A stretch of DNA of 64,000 nucleotides from the NCBI GenBank assembly GCA_963722815.1, contig CAVROM010000006.1, forward strand, positions 1 through 64,000, given 5' to 3'. Shown here in pieces: positions 35,101-42,424 of this stretch (position 1 is the stretch's first letter; the number at the start of each line of letters is the position of its first letter). A program made the position numbers and the translations under genes. The notes beneath the pieces are model-generated. The model saw only the letters and a list, made by a program, of their open reading frames with translations, ran no database searches and was not told the DNA's origin. Origin of the DNA: DASQFQ01 sp963722815 (GTDB lineage Bacteria; Actinomycetota; Thermoleophilia; Solirubrobacterales; Solirubrobacteraceae).

Positions 35101-35656
35101 CCTGCGGCGCCTGCGCCCGCGCACCGACGACCTCCACATCGTCACGCTCGCGCCCGAGGAGCGCGCGTTCCCGCAGCTCGGCGTCTCCTACCTCTACAGC
35201 GACCTGCGCGAGCTGCCGCTGGCCGACGCGACCTACGACCGCGTCGTCTCGCTCTCGACGCTCGAGCACGTCGGCACCGACACGAGCTACTACGGCGGCG
35301 ACACGCAGGTGGCGGACGATCCGCAGCGCGAGCTGCTCGTGGCCGTGGCCGAGCTGCGCCGCGTCCTGCGGCCCGGCGGCGACTGCTACATCACGGTGCC
35401 GACCGGCCGCGGCGAGCGCTTCGACTGGGTGCGCTCGCTCACGCCGGAGGAGCTCGACGAGATCGTCGCCGCGTTCGCGCCCGCCGAGGCCTCGATCGAC
35501 TACTTCCGCTACGCGGACGGCGAGTGGCGGCGCTCGGATCGCGAGGGCGTGGCCGACGCCTACTACCGCGACCACTTCTCGAGCGGCGGCGTCGGCCCGG
35601 ACGGCGTGGTGGCTGCCGAGGCGGTCGCCTGCCTCCATCTCGTCCGGGCGGAGTGA
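32114..35656 (+). CDS. Giant glycan enzyme: N-terminal GT domain, GT4 domain, coiled coil and C-terminal SAM methyltransferase
   Basis: 1180 residues from GTG 32114. Residues 1-300 form a GT-A-like domain (VGTIIAKNYLAYARVLGRSL, VYLDPDMRLYAPLDEM with DPD as metal site, AGAYNLGFIGI, PLRLFHFSGFD). Residues about 420-800 are GT-B/GT4 (GVNVVGYLNSELGVGEVARQ, VYDFASVLARKNPVGLIDAF, LHRSEGFGITMAEAMLLGKP). About 840-910 is an Arg/Glu/Leu coiled coil (LGHALEALEGRLDALATRER). About 980-1180 is a class I methyltransferase (GRVLDAGSTLNHLHVL, LPLADATYDRVVSLSTLEHV, LRRVLRPGGDCYITV). This suggests chain extension plus terminal methylation and length control in one polypeptide. Last gene of the SDR-GT2-membrane operon. 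Confidence 0.88.
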   Translation: MNVGTIIAKNYLAYARVLGRSLCEQHPDLRLQVLIIDDIEGYVDPAQEPFDVVTIDQLDIDGFERMAVMYSVLELSTAVKPWFLRWMLGESGDGAVYLDPDMRLYAPLDEMFQAVREHGLVLNPHFTDPMPRDGRKPNEQDILIAGAYNLGFIGIGSTTFADELLDWWGVRLERDCIVDPERGFFVDQRWIDLVPGMADDFSVLRDPGFNVAYWNLPTRTVEERDGRWFVNGAPLRLFHFSGFDASKPHMLSNHQDRIRLTDEPALEKLCLQYAAELVENGVDAVSSWPYSYDRTASGIPLDSLKRRLYRDLMADGFDESLLRPEGEAAFAHAASAPAERGGEFGVTRYLAALWADRGDLRQRYRDLTNPADGRGFVEWAYTLGREEVPIPESLLPPLPDKARLPVIPARPPGVKPPRRASSLGVNVVGYLNSELGVGEVARQVIDALDAAGVPSLPVGLTAPGSRQGHHFAHVGTSPDDYPINLVCVNADMLPSLAEQLEPAFFEHRHTIGLWWWEASVFPERWHKAFDYVDELWAGSEFVAETLAAASPKPVVHMPMPVTLPPVVDLPRDALGLPGGFVFLLVYDFASVLARKNPVGLIDAFLRAFPDPDEGARLVLKSINSERHPNEHDQVRLAAKGHPHVHLLDFYVSADEKNAMIASADCYASLHRSEGFGITMAEAMLLGKPVVATAYSGNLDFMRPENSYLVDYELAPIGAGHGPYPPEAEWAEPDLDHAAKLMRDVFEDQGEARRRGETAADDIRRSHSAATSGRGMEERLLRIRGTLPIDDFDPTGLARSEAAAAQELVERGQTPAASGSRLRSAPRAAVLRLMKPHTSYEQQVDRGVTAALGHLGHALEALEGRLDALATRERESAAMVLGQLRNIDRRFSALERERLDELTRRVDELSGTVVGGQAPGGFDGDPWTPAYNEAHRRYVASELDDAELLERFRAGADLPPGLGHGLDERAVEFPWVAAQRLAGRVLDAGSTLNHLHVLRRLRPRTDDLHIVTLAPEERAFPQLGVSYLYSDLRELPLADATYDRVVSLSTLEHVGTDTSYYGGDTQVADDPQRELLVAVAELRRVLRPGGDCYITVPTGRGERFDWVRSLTPEELDEIVAAFAPAEASIDYFRYADGEWRRSDREGVADAYYRDHFSSGGVGPDGVVAAEAVACLHLVRAE

Positions 35657-35700
35657 CGCGAGAGCCCAGCCGGCCTTGACGGTCCTGTCACGCTCGGAGC

Positions 35701-37293
35701 GTGGCTGACGCACGCACCAAGCGCCTCACGATCGTCGCCTGCATCCTCGGGACGTCGGTCGTGTTCCTCGACGGCACGGTCGTCAACGTCGCGCTGCCGG
35801 CGATCCGCGCCGACCTCGCGGGCGGCCTCGCAGCACAGCAGTGGGTGGTCGAGGCGTATCTGCTGACGCTCGGCTCGCTGCTGCTCGTGGGCGGCTCGCT
35901 CGGCGACCTGATGGGCCGGAAGAAGATCTTCTCGATCGGGCTGGCGGGCTTCGGGCTGGCGTCGGTGCTGTGCGCGATCGCGCCGACCGTCGAGGTGCTG
36001 ATCGCGATGCGGGCGCTGCAGGGCATCGCGGGCGCGCTGCTCGTGCCCTCGTCGCTCGCCGTCATCACCGCCGTCTTCCCGGACTCGGAGCGCGGCGCCG
36101 CGATCGGGACCTGGACGGCGTGGGCCGGGATCGCGACCGTGCTCGGGCCGTTCGGTGGCGGCTTGCTGATCGACCACGCGTCGTGGCGCTGGATCTTCGC
36201 CATCAACGTGCCGCTCGTGCTCGTGACGCTGGCGATCCTGCACAGCGCCGTGCCCGAGTCGCGCGACGAGGAGTCGATGCGCAAGATCGACTACCTCGGC
36301 GCGGTGCTGGTCGCGCTCGGGCTCTCCGGGCCGGTGTTCGCGCTGATCGAGCAGCCGGTGTACGGCATGGGTGACCCAGTCGTGTGGATGCCGTTCCTGC
36401 TCGGGCTCGCGCTGCTGGCCGCGTTCGTGTGGCACGAGGGCCGCACGGACCACCCGATGCTGCCGCTGGGGCTGTTCCGCTCGCGCAACTTCTCGGTCGG
36501 CAACGTGACGACGCTGCTCCTCTACGGCGGGTTCGGGGCGGCGGCGTTCTTCGTCACGATCTTCGTGCAGCAGGTGGCGGGCTACAGCGCGGTCGCCGCG
36601 GGGCTGACGCTGCTCCCGCTCACCGCGGTCATGTTCACGCTCTCGCGGCGCTGGGGCGCGCTGTCGGACCGCATCGGGCCGCGCCTGCTGATGGGCGCAG
36701 GCCCGATCGTGGCCGGTCTCGGGCTGATCTGGATGGGCCAGCTGGACGCCGACGTGAACTACTTCACCGACCTGCTGCCGGCGGTGCTCGTGTTCGCGCT
36801 CGGGCTGTCGATGACGGTCGCGCCGCTGACCAACACCGTCCTCGGCTCGGTGCCGCAGAACCACGCCGGGGTCGCCAGCGGCACCAACAACGCGATCTCG
36901 CGCGTCGCGGGGCTGCTGGCGATTGCGACCGTCGGGGCGATCGTGTCGGCGCAGTTCGGCTCGGCGCTCGACCGCGAGCTGGCCGGGCGCTCGCTCACAC
37001 CGGCGGCCCGCGCGGCGGTGCGCGAGGTCAAGGATCGCCCGCTGACGGGCGGCGTGCCCGCGCACCCGGAGCTCGATCGCCCGGTCGAGGCGGCGTCCGT
37101 GCACGCCTACCGCGTCGGGCTCGGCGTCGGCGGCGGCCTCGTGATCCTCGGCGGCGTGATCTCGCTGATCGGGATCGTGAACCCCGCGCGCGGGCGCTCG
37201 CCGCAGCGGCCGGAGGCCCACGGCGCCTCGACGCTCGTGTACCCGTGTCCGGAGCGGCAGCGCGAGGCCGACGCCGCCGCTGCGGCGGTCTAG
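35701..37293 (+). CDS. DHA2-family (EmrB/QacA) MFS drug exporter
   Basis: 530 residues, 14 predicted helices. Proton-driven export of toxic compounds is the family role. TM1 carries TSVVFLDGTVVNVALPAI, the DHA2 motif D1. TM2-3 has QWVVEAYLLTLGSLLLVGGS with GDLMGRKKIF, motif A. TM5 has GTWTAWAGIATVLGPFGGG, motif C. The last helix is followed by a short tail. Start GTG 35701 lies 44 bp after the giant enzyme. No adjacent regulator. Its TAG stop shares CTAG with the stop of the convergent gene. Confidence 0.93.
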   Translation: MADARTKRLTIVACILGTSVVFLDGTVVNVALPAIRADLAGGLAAQQWVVEAYLLTLGSLLLVGGSLGDLMGRKKIFSIGLAGFGLASVLCAIAPTVEVLIAMRALQGIAGALLVPSSLAVITAVFPDSERGAAIGTWTAWAGIATVLGPFGGGLLIDHASWRWIFAINVPLVLVTLAILHSAVPESRDEESMRKIDYLGAVLVALGLSGPVFALIEQPVYGMGDPVVWMPFLLGLALLAAFVWHEGRTDHPMLPLGLFRSRNFSVGNVTTLLLYGGFGAAAFFVTIFVQQVAGYSAVAAGLTLLPLTAVMFTLSRRWGALSDRIGPRLLMGAGPIVAGLGLIWMGQLDADVNYFTDLLPAVLVFALGLSMTVAPLTNTVLGSVPQNHAGVASGTNNAISRVAGLLAIATVGAIVSAQFGSALDRELAGRSLTPAARAAVREVKDRPLTGGVPAHPELDRPVEAASVHAYRVGLGVGGGLVILGGVISLIGIVNPARGRSPQRPEAHGASTLVYPCPERQREADAAAAAV

Positions 37294-39245
37294 ATCCCGA
37301 AGTCCTCGCCGGCGCGGTCACGCAGCTCGCGCGGCGTGTGGCCGCGCTCGAGCCGCTGCGCGTACGGGCGCAGGTCGTAGAAGAGGAAGCGCTTGTCGCG
37401 GCTGACGAGCGGCTCGACGCGCAGCTTCTTGGCGAGGCCCGCGCGGATCGACGCCAGCGTCGGCGCGTCGTAGCCGTAGGTGTCGAACCAGTAGCCCGTG
37501 AAGCCGAGGCCGACCAGCCCCGGGAGCGAGGCGATCGGCCCGCGCGTGTTGGCGGCCTGCTGCCAGTCGGCGCGCGGCCGGCCCTTGACCGCGCCGTAGC
37601 TCCAGTCCAGGTGCTTGTGGTCGTGCAGGTAGCCGCGCATGTGGTCGTAGTCGCTGATCTGGCCGGGCGGCCGTGCCTCGGGGAACGGGTAGACCGGCCA
37701 CTGGAAGATCTCGGAGCGGTCGGGCATGCGGGCGTCGATGGCCTTCACGAACGCCTCGTCGCTGTCGAAGGAGGCGAACGTCGCGGGGTAGTCGTGCGGC
37801 CGGGGCGGCATGGCGTCCCACAGCGCGAACACGGTCAGCGCGCCGCACACCAGCACCGCGCTCAGCGCCCGCCGGCCCGAGCGCTCGGCGGACCAGCGCA
37901 GGAAGCGCTCCAGCGCCAGCGCGAGCACGATCAGCGAGAAGAACGCGATCAGCACCACGATCCGGTTCCACGTCCGCACCTGGGCGAAGCCGGCCACGCC
38001 GATGACCACGCTGAAGCCCGCGATCGTGCCGCACAGCACCGCGAGCACGATCAGCAGCGAGGCATGGTCGTTGAGCCCGGTGCGGTCGTCCGGCGACCGG
38101 GGCCAGCGCCTGCCGCGCCTCCGCAGCCCGTGGCCGAACAGGCCGATGAGCGCGATGAAGAAGCCGATCGTGCCGAGCACGCCGAGCGCCTGGCCGCCCT
38201 CGGACGGGATGGTGGTGCCGGCCACGGCACGGTTGCCGAGGTTGGTGAACACGTGCCAGTGATGACCCGGCTCCGGCAGTACCAGGCGACTGATCTTGAG
38301 CCCGTAGAGCTCGCCCTCGGTGATCGCGCGGTGGCCGGCGACGGGGTTCTTGCCGTTGTGCTGCCAGTACAGGAGCGAGGGCGCGTTCAGCCCCACGAAG
38401 ACGACCGCCATCACGGCGATCAGCACGCCGCTCACCAGCAACTGGCGGGGATCGCGCCAGCGCACCGCGGCGACGATCGCGCTCGCCCCGAGCAGCGTCG
38501 CGGTGAAGATCGTCGTCATCGTCTCGAAGCCCGCGATCGCGACCGCCAGGACGAACGCGACCGCCACGCGCCGGAGCCGCACGTTGCGCCGCCACTCGCC
38601 CTTGCCGGGGTCGGGATCGCGCAGGAACCACGAGCGCCACGACAGCGACCACAGCAGCAGCAGGCACGCGACCGGGGCACTGACGTAGGTCGAGCGCGTG
38701 AGGTGCTCCTCCTGGTGGAAGAAGTGGAACGGGAGCAGCGTGTAGGCGACCGCGATCGGCAGCGCGATCGCGAGCGGGATCCGCAGGTGTCGCAGGACCA
38801 GCATCGTCACCGCGGCGAGCACGAAGAAGCCGGCCAGGTAGTACGTGTTCATCACCTGGGCGTAGCCGGGCAGGACCCAGCCGAGGATCTTCAGCGTCGC
38901 GTACTGGAGCGACTCCCCGCTGGCCGGGAAGTCGTGGATGTTCTGGCCGAACGGCGCGCCGAGATAGGGGTTGTGCAGCCACCACCCGTTCTCGAGGACG
39001 CCCTTGATCGTGGCCGCCGATCCCCGCCCGTCGTAGCCGTCCTCGATCGGGACGTCGAAGCGCGTGTCCCAGATCTGGTACGAGATCAGCGCGTAGGCGA
39101 GCGCGATCGCGCCGGCAAGCGCGGCCTCGAGCGCCGTCCGCAGCTTGCCCACCGGGAACACCGCGGCGGTGTCGCGCGGTGCGGGTCGCTGGGGCGGTGG
39201 CGCCGCCGCGGGCGCACGGCGTTCAGGGGTCGTCGCGGATTCCAA
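37290..39245 (-). CDS. Large polytopic membrane protein, GT-C-like
   Basis: 651 residues, about 12 helices. A Pro/Ala-rich cytosolic N-terminus (1-30) is followed by a helix, then a long outer loop with DVPIEDGYDGRGSAATIKGV, then NPYLGAPFGQNIHDFPASGE, a layout like GT-C glycosyltransferases or YfhO-type proteins. A further motif is LLPFHFFHQEEHLTRSTYV in a mid loop. The C-terminal 190 residues are extracytoplasmic (DRSEIFQWPVYPFPEARPPG, FLFYDLRPYAQRLERG). The donor is unknown; polyprenyl-phosphate sugars from the GT2 synthases are plausible. Divergent from ctaA, 47 bp apart. Confidence 0.75.
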   Translation of the reverse strand: MESATTPERRAPAAAPPPQRPAPRDTAAVFPVGKLRTALEAALAGAIALAYALISYQIWDTRFDVPIEDGYDGRGSAATIKGVLENGWWLHNPYLGAPFGQNIHDFPASGESLQYATLKILGWVLPGYAQVMNTYYLAGFFVLAAVTMLVLRHLRIPLAIALPIAVAYTLLPFHFFHQEEHLTRSTYVSAPVACLLLLWSLSWRSWFLRDPDPGKGEWRRNVRLRRVAVAFVLAVAIAGFETMTTIFTATLLGASAIVAAVRWRDPRQLLVSGVLIAVMAVVFVGLNAPSLLYWQHNGKNPVAGHRAITEGELYGLKISRLVLPEPGHHWHVFTNLGNRAVAGTTIPSEGGQALGVLGTIGFFIALIGLFGHGLRRRGRRWPRSPDDRTGLNDHASLLIVLAVLCGTIAGFSVVIGVAGFAQVRTWNRIVVLIAFFSLIVLALALERFLRWSAERSGRRALSAVLVCGALTVFALWDAMPPRPHDYPATFASFDSDEAFVKAIDARMPDRSEIFQWPVYPFPEARPPGQISDYDHMRGYLHDHKHLDWSYGAVKGRPRADWQQAANTRGPIASLPGLVGLGFTGYWFDTYGYDAPTLASIRAGLAKKLRVEPLVSRDKRFLFYDLRPYAQRLERGHTPRELRDRAGEDFGI

Positions 39246-39279
39246 GAGAAGGTCCCGGTGGACGGGCTCGCCAGCAGGC

Positions 39280-39285
39280 TAGCCT
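39280..39285 (+). promoter_or_regulatory. -10 element (TAGCCT) of ctaA
   Basis: TAGCCT ends 7 nt before GTG 39293. This supports GTG 39293 as start rather than codons further upstream, and predicts a leaderless transcript. Confidence 0.5.
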
Positions 39286-39292
39286 GTCGCTC

Positions 39293-40288
39293 GTGCGCAT
39301 CCCCGTGCTCACCCCCCGGGCCTACCAGCGCGTGGCGGAGGTCGCTCTCGCGGCCCTCACGCTGATCGTCTTCACCGGCGCGGCGGTGCGGCTGACCGGC
39401 TCCGGGCTCGGGTGCCCCGACTGGCCCAAGTGCTACGGCGGGGTCGCCCCGCCGCTCGAGACGCACGCGTGGATCGAGTACGGCAACCGGATGATCTCCG
39501 GAGTCGTCGGGCTGGCCGCGGTGGCCGCGGGCGCGCTCGCGTTCCGGCGGCGTCCGTTCCGGCGCGACCTCGCGATGCTCGGCGTCCTGCTCCCGCTCGG
39601 CGTCATCAGCCAGGCGGTGCTCGGCGGCTTCACGGTCCGCAACCACCTCGCGCCCGGCTTCGTGATGGGGCACTTCGCGCTCTCGATGCTGATCCTCGTC
39701 GCTGCCGTCGCGCTCGCGTGGCGGGCGCGCTACGAGCCGGGGGAGCAGCCGCGCTCGCTCGACCGCCTCGGCGTGTGGGCGGTGCGGAGCCTGCTGGGCC
39801 TCGGGGCGCTGACGATCTTCTTCGGCACGGTCGCCACCGCGGCCGGGCCGCACGCGGGCGGCGGCGGCACCGGCGACACCATCGACCGGCTCGAGTGGCG
39901 CGGCAACGACACCGTCAGCTGGGCGATCCACCAGCACGGCGCGATCGCCACCGTGCTCGGCATCGCGATCGTCGGCGTCTTCTTCCTGCTGCGCCGCCGC
40001 TCAGCGCCGGACGACATCCTCACCCCGGTCGGCACGGCCGCCGTCCTGCTGGCGATCCAGGGGCTCGTCGGCGCGGTTCAGTACGCGCTCGAGGTGCCCG
40101 CCGAGATCGTGTGGGTGCACGTCGGGCTGGCGACGCTCACGTGGCTCACGCTGCTGTGGGCGACCGCCGCTGCCGGTCGCCCGGCGCCGGCGTCAATGCC
40201 GCTTCCAGCCGCCGCCGAAGAAGCGGCTGAGACGCCCCCCGCGCACGTTGGCGCGGTACTCGGGGGCTCCCGGCGCGTAGTCCGTTAG
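39293..40288 (+). CDS. ctaA: Heme A synthase (COX15/CtaA)
   Basis: 331 residues, about eight helices. It oxidises heme O to heme A for aa3-type cytochrome oxidase. Signature GSGLGCPDWPKC near residue 35, WIEYGNRMISGVVGLAAV near 57 (family E/R motif), FTVRNHLAPGFVMGHFALSM near 115 (heme-ligand His), VATAAGPHAGGGGTGDTIDR near 180, WAIHQHGAIATVLGIAIV near 210 and WVHVGLATLTWLTLLWA near 275. The last 25 residues are low-complexity and overlap the convergent PRC gene by 96 bp, so the true stop may be earlier. Confidence 0.92.
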   Translation: MRIPVLTPRAYQRVAEVALAALTLIVFTGAAVRLTGSGLGCPDWPKCYGGVAPPLETHAWIEYGNRMISGVVGLAAVAAGALAFRRRPFRRDLAMLGVLLPLGVISQAVLGGFTVRNHLAPGFVMGHFALSMLILVAAVALAWRARYEPGEQPRSLDRLGVWAVRSLLGLGALTIFFGTVATAAGPHAGGGGTGDTIDRLEWRGNDTVSWAIHQHGAIATVLGIAIVGVFFLLRRRSAPDDILTPVGTAAVLLAIQGLVGAVQYALEVPAEIVWVHVGLATLTWLTLLWATAAAGRPAPASMPLPAAAEEAAETPPAHVGAVLGGSRRVVR

Positions 40289-40531
40289 CTGCTCCTTCGC
40301 GGTTGCCGCGTCGAGCGTGAGCGTCACGCGGCCCTCGGTGATGCGCGCGACCTCGGGCGCGTCGACCCACAGCAGCCCGTCGTCGGTGCGCATCACGATG
40401 CCGTCGAAGATGTGCTCCTTCGCGTTGTCGATCACGCGCTCGACCGTGCCGAGCTGGAACGTGTCGCTCGACACGACGGGCGTGCCGCGCTGCAGCGCCT
40501 GGTAGGAGATCGGGTCGCCGTGCTCGGTCAC
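40193..40531 (-). CDS. PRC-barrel-like (DUF2171-type) small protein
   Basis: 112 residues. PRC-barrel pattern: PVVSSDTFQLGTVERVIDNA near 18, then DGIVMRTDDGLLWVDAPEVA near 43 and ITEGRVTLTLDAATAKEQL. Such proteins are common in actinobacteria, and their roles range from ribosome or photosystem assembly to stress; none can be assigned here. The C-terminal tail is basic (RLSRFFGGGWKRH). GTG 40531 lies 10 nt after a minus-strand TAACCT, probably leaderless. Confidence 0.8.
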   Translation of the reverse strand: MTEHGDPISYQALQRGTPVVSSDTFQLGTVERVIDNAKEHIFDGIVMRTDDGLLWVDAPEVARITEGRVTLTLDAATAKEQLTDYAPGAPEYRANVRGGRLSRFFGGGWKRH

Positions 40532-40541
40532 CTTGCGGCCG

Positions 40542-40547
40542 AGGTTA
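40542..40547 (-). promoter_or_regulatory. -10 element (TAACCT) of the PRC-barrel gene
   Basis: Minus-strand TAACCT overlaps the stop codon (TAA) of the carbonic anhydrase gene and ends 10 nt before GTG 40531. Confidence 0.45.
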
Positions 40548-41036
40548 CGACACCTCGCGCAGCTTCCCGGTCTCCACCTCGTAGACGAACCCGCGTACGG
40601 AGTCCTTGTTCGGGATGAACGGGCTGTTCTTGATGCGCTGGATCGAGTCGCGCAGGTCGCCCTCGAGGTCGGGGAACGCGTGGGCGCTCCACTCGGGCGT
40701 CTCGCCGGTCGCGTCCTGCAGCTTCTGCGCGAGCTCGTCGTCGCTGAAGGTGAGCATGCCGCAGTCGGTGTGGTGGATGAGGATGATCTCCTCCGTCCCC
40801 AGCAGGTTCTGCGAGATCGCGAGCGAGCGGATCTCCTCGTCGGTGACGACGCCGCCGGCGTTGCGGATCACGTGGGCGTCACCCTCGCTGAGGCCGAGTG
40901 CGCCGGCCGGGTCGAGGCGGGCGTCCATGCAGGCGACTACGGCGACCTTCTTGGCGGGCGGGAGCGCCAGGTCGCCCTTGTCGAAGCTCGAGACGTAGGC
41001 CTCGTTGTTCTTGAGCAGCTCGTCGGTCTGTGACAT
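40545..41036 (-). CDS. Beta-carbonic anhydrase
   Basis: 163 residues. Reversible hydration of CO2. Zinc ligands and the Asp-Arg dyad are visible: VAVVACMDARLDP gives Cys36, Asp38 and Arg40; ILIHHTDCGML gives His88/89 and Cys92; HVIRNAGGVVTDE is the substrate-pocket segment at 55-67. Length fits the short actinobacterial subgroup. It starts at ATG 41036 after a short AT-richer gap of 38 bp; the cupin gene upstream is on the same strand. Confidence 0.94.
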   Translation of the reverse strand: MSQTDELLKNNEAYVSSFDKGDLALPPAKKVAVVACMDARLDPAGALGLSEGDAHVIRNAGGVVTDEEIRSLAISQNLLGTEEIILIHHTDCGMLTFSDDELAQKLQDATGETPEWSAHAFPDLEGDLRDSIQRIKNSPFIPNKDSVRGFVYEVETGKLREVS

Positions 41037-41074
41037 GCGAGTGATTCTTGCAAAACCCGAGTGTCTTTTAGGAC

Positions 41075-41488
41075 TTATTCGTCGGGAGGGAGGGGAACCT
41101 CCTGCGGCGGCTTGCCCTCGGTGTCGTCCCAGTCTGTGTAGGCGAGGCCGTCGCGGCCGACGTGGGGCTCGGCGCCACCGAGCGCGATCAGCGCCACGCG
41201 GGTGTCGCCGCGGTTGGAGAGGCGCCGCCTGGTCTCGGGCCCGACGCGGGCGGCGTCGTGCGGTTGGAGCGTGTGGACCTCACCACCGTCGAGCTCGAGC
41301 GTGAGCGTGCCCTCGAGCACGATGTAGACCTCCTCCTGCCGCTTGTGGCGGTGGACGCGGCCGCGCTGGCCTGGCTCGAGCAGCATCAGGTTGAGGCCGA
41401 AGCTCTCGACGCCGAGCTGGCGCCGCAGCGCGACGAACCGCTCGCCGGCCTCGAGGTCGAGGGTCGCAAAGGAGGCACCGGATTCCAT
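41075..41488 (-). CDS. Cupin-domain protein
   Basis: 137 residues, single RmlC-like cupin. Motif 1 is GRVHRHKRQEEVYIVLEGTL near 43 (His, His, Glu ligands; the Arg/Lys between is usual). Motif 2 is LQPHDAARVGPETRRRLSNR near 74, where the expected His is replaced, so metal binding may be incomplete. The C-terminus is acidic. A sugar-isomerase-like or sensor function is possible; no substrate can be named. ATG 41488 lies 8 nt after TAACCT, and its promoter overlaps that of the divergent gene at 41515. Confidence 0.85.
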   Translation of the reverse strand: MESGASFATLDLEAGERFVALRRQLGVESFGLNLMLLEPGQRGRVHRHKRQEEVYIVLEGTLTLELDGGEVHTLQPHDAARVGPETRRRLSNRGDTRVALIALGGAEPHVGRDGLAYTDWDDTEGKPPQEVPLPPDE

Positions 41489-41496
41489 GGCCGCGC

Positions 41497-41506
41497 AGGT
41501 TACGCT
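41497..41506. promoter_or_regulatory. Overlapping divergent -10 elements in a 26-bp intergenic region
   Basis: Plus-strand TACGCT (41501-41506) ends 8 nt before ATG 41515; minus-strand TAACCT (41502 to 41497) ends 8 nt before ATG 41488. The two hexamers share the central TA, so one 26-bp gap apparently serves both leaderless genes. Confidence 0.6.
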
Positions 41507-41514
41507 CGGGGGAG

Positions 41515-42405
41515 ATGCTCGACGAGGCCGACGATCTCTACGGGCTCCCGCTCGGCGAGTTCACCGCCGCCCGCGACGCGCTGGCGAAGCGCCTGCGCGG
41601 CGAGAAGCGCCGCGAGGACGCCGACTTCGTCAAGGGCCTGAAGCGCCCGAGCGTCGCGGCGGGCGCGATCAACCTCGCGGTGCGCGAGCACGGCGCCGAG
41701 GATCTGCTGGCCGCCGGCGAGGAGCTCCGCTCGGCCCACGGCGCTCTGCTCGACGGCTCGGGCGACGCCGCGGCGGTGCGGGAGGCAACCGCGCGGGAGC
41801 GGGAGGCGGTGCGCGAGTTCGCGCGGTTGGCGCTGGGGGAGGGTGCCTCGGGCGCGACCGAGGAGAAGGTGCGGGCGACGCTGCACGCCGCGTCGGTCGA
41901 CGACGAGGTGCGGGAGTTGCTCGAGGCGGGGCGGCTGGAGCGCGAGGCCGAGGCGGGGGTGGATGCGATGGCGTTGATGGCTTCGTCGGCGCCCTCGACG
42001 AAGAAATCCGCTGGCCCGAAGCGAACGGCGGCTGGTAAGGGGAAGGGTTCGAAGACCACCTCGGCCCGCGGGAAGTCCTCCGGCGGCACCAAGGCGTCCG
42101 CTGGCGGCAAGCAGTCGTCCGGCCCTTCCGAGGCCGAGCGGCGGCGGGAGGCGGCCGCGGCGCGCGCTCGGGAGGCGGCCGAAGAGGCGGTCGCCGCCTC
42201 GGAAGAGGCCGACGCGGTCGCCGAGCGCGCACGCACGGCGCTCGAGGCGGTCGAGGCGGAGGCGCGCAAGGCCCGGGCGGTCGTCGAGGACCTCGAGGCG
42301 CAGGAGCGCCAGGCCCGCCGCGCGGTCAAGGAAGCCGAGGCCGACGCCGAGCGCCGCCGCACCGAGGCCCGCCGAGCGGTCAAGACCGCGTCCGCCCGGG
42401 AGTAG
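41515..42405 (+). CDS. Alanine/lysine-rich coiled-coil protein of unknown function
   Basis: 296 residues. The N-terminal 130 residues are a helical, conserved-looking domain (LYGLPLGEFTAARDALAKRL, FVKGLKRPSVAAGAINLAVR). Then comes a low-complexity Lys/Ser/Gly linker (about 160-205, GSKTTSARGKSSGG) like histone-H1-type tails. The last 90 residues form a charged coiled coil (AREAAEEAVAASEEADAVAE). It may bind DNA through the linker, but I recognise no named family. Leaderless start at ATG 41515. It ends 19 bp before the next gene. Confidence 0.7.
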   Translation: MLDEADDLYGLPLGEFTAARDALAKRLRGEKRREDADFVKGLKRPSVAAGAINLAVREHGAEDLLAAGEELRSAHGALLDGSGDAAAVREATAREREAVREFARLALGEGASGATEEKVRATLHAASVDDEVRELLEAGRLEREAEAGVDAMALMASSAPSTKKSAGPKRTAAGKGKGSKTTSARGKSSGGTKASAGGKQSSGPSEAERRREAAAARAREAAEEAVAASEEADAVAERARTALEAVEAEARKARAVVEDLEAQERQARRAVKEAEADAERRRTEARRAVKTASARE

Positions 42406-42424
42406 CGGGATCGGTCCACCGGCG

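Noticed and set aside
35676..35694. TTGACG and CACGCT upstream of the MFS gene as a -35/-10 pair
   Set aside because: Spacing is only 7 bp, far from the usual 17; the CACGCT alone may still be a weak -10.
32069..35713. 1214-codon minus-strand frame opposite the giant glycan enzyme
   Set aside because: High-GC antisense shadow; the plus strand carries unmistakable GT and methyltransferase motifs.
36384..39365. 993-codon plus-strand frame
   Set aside because: Shadow of the MFS gene in another frame and antisense of the GT-C-like gene; no domain.
42000..42130. Repeat-like Lys/Ser/Gly codons that could suggest a tandem repeat array
   Set aside because: The unit is irregular and belongs to the low-complexity linker of the coiled-coil protein; it is not a DNA repeat or CRISPR.
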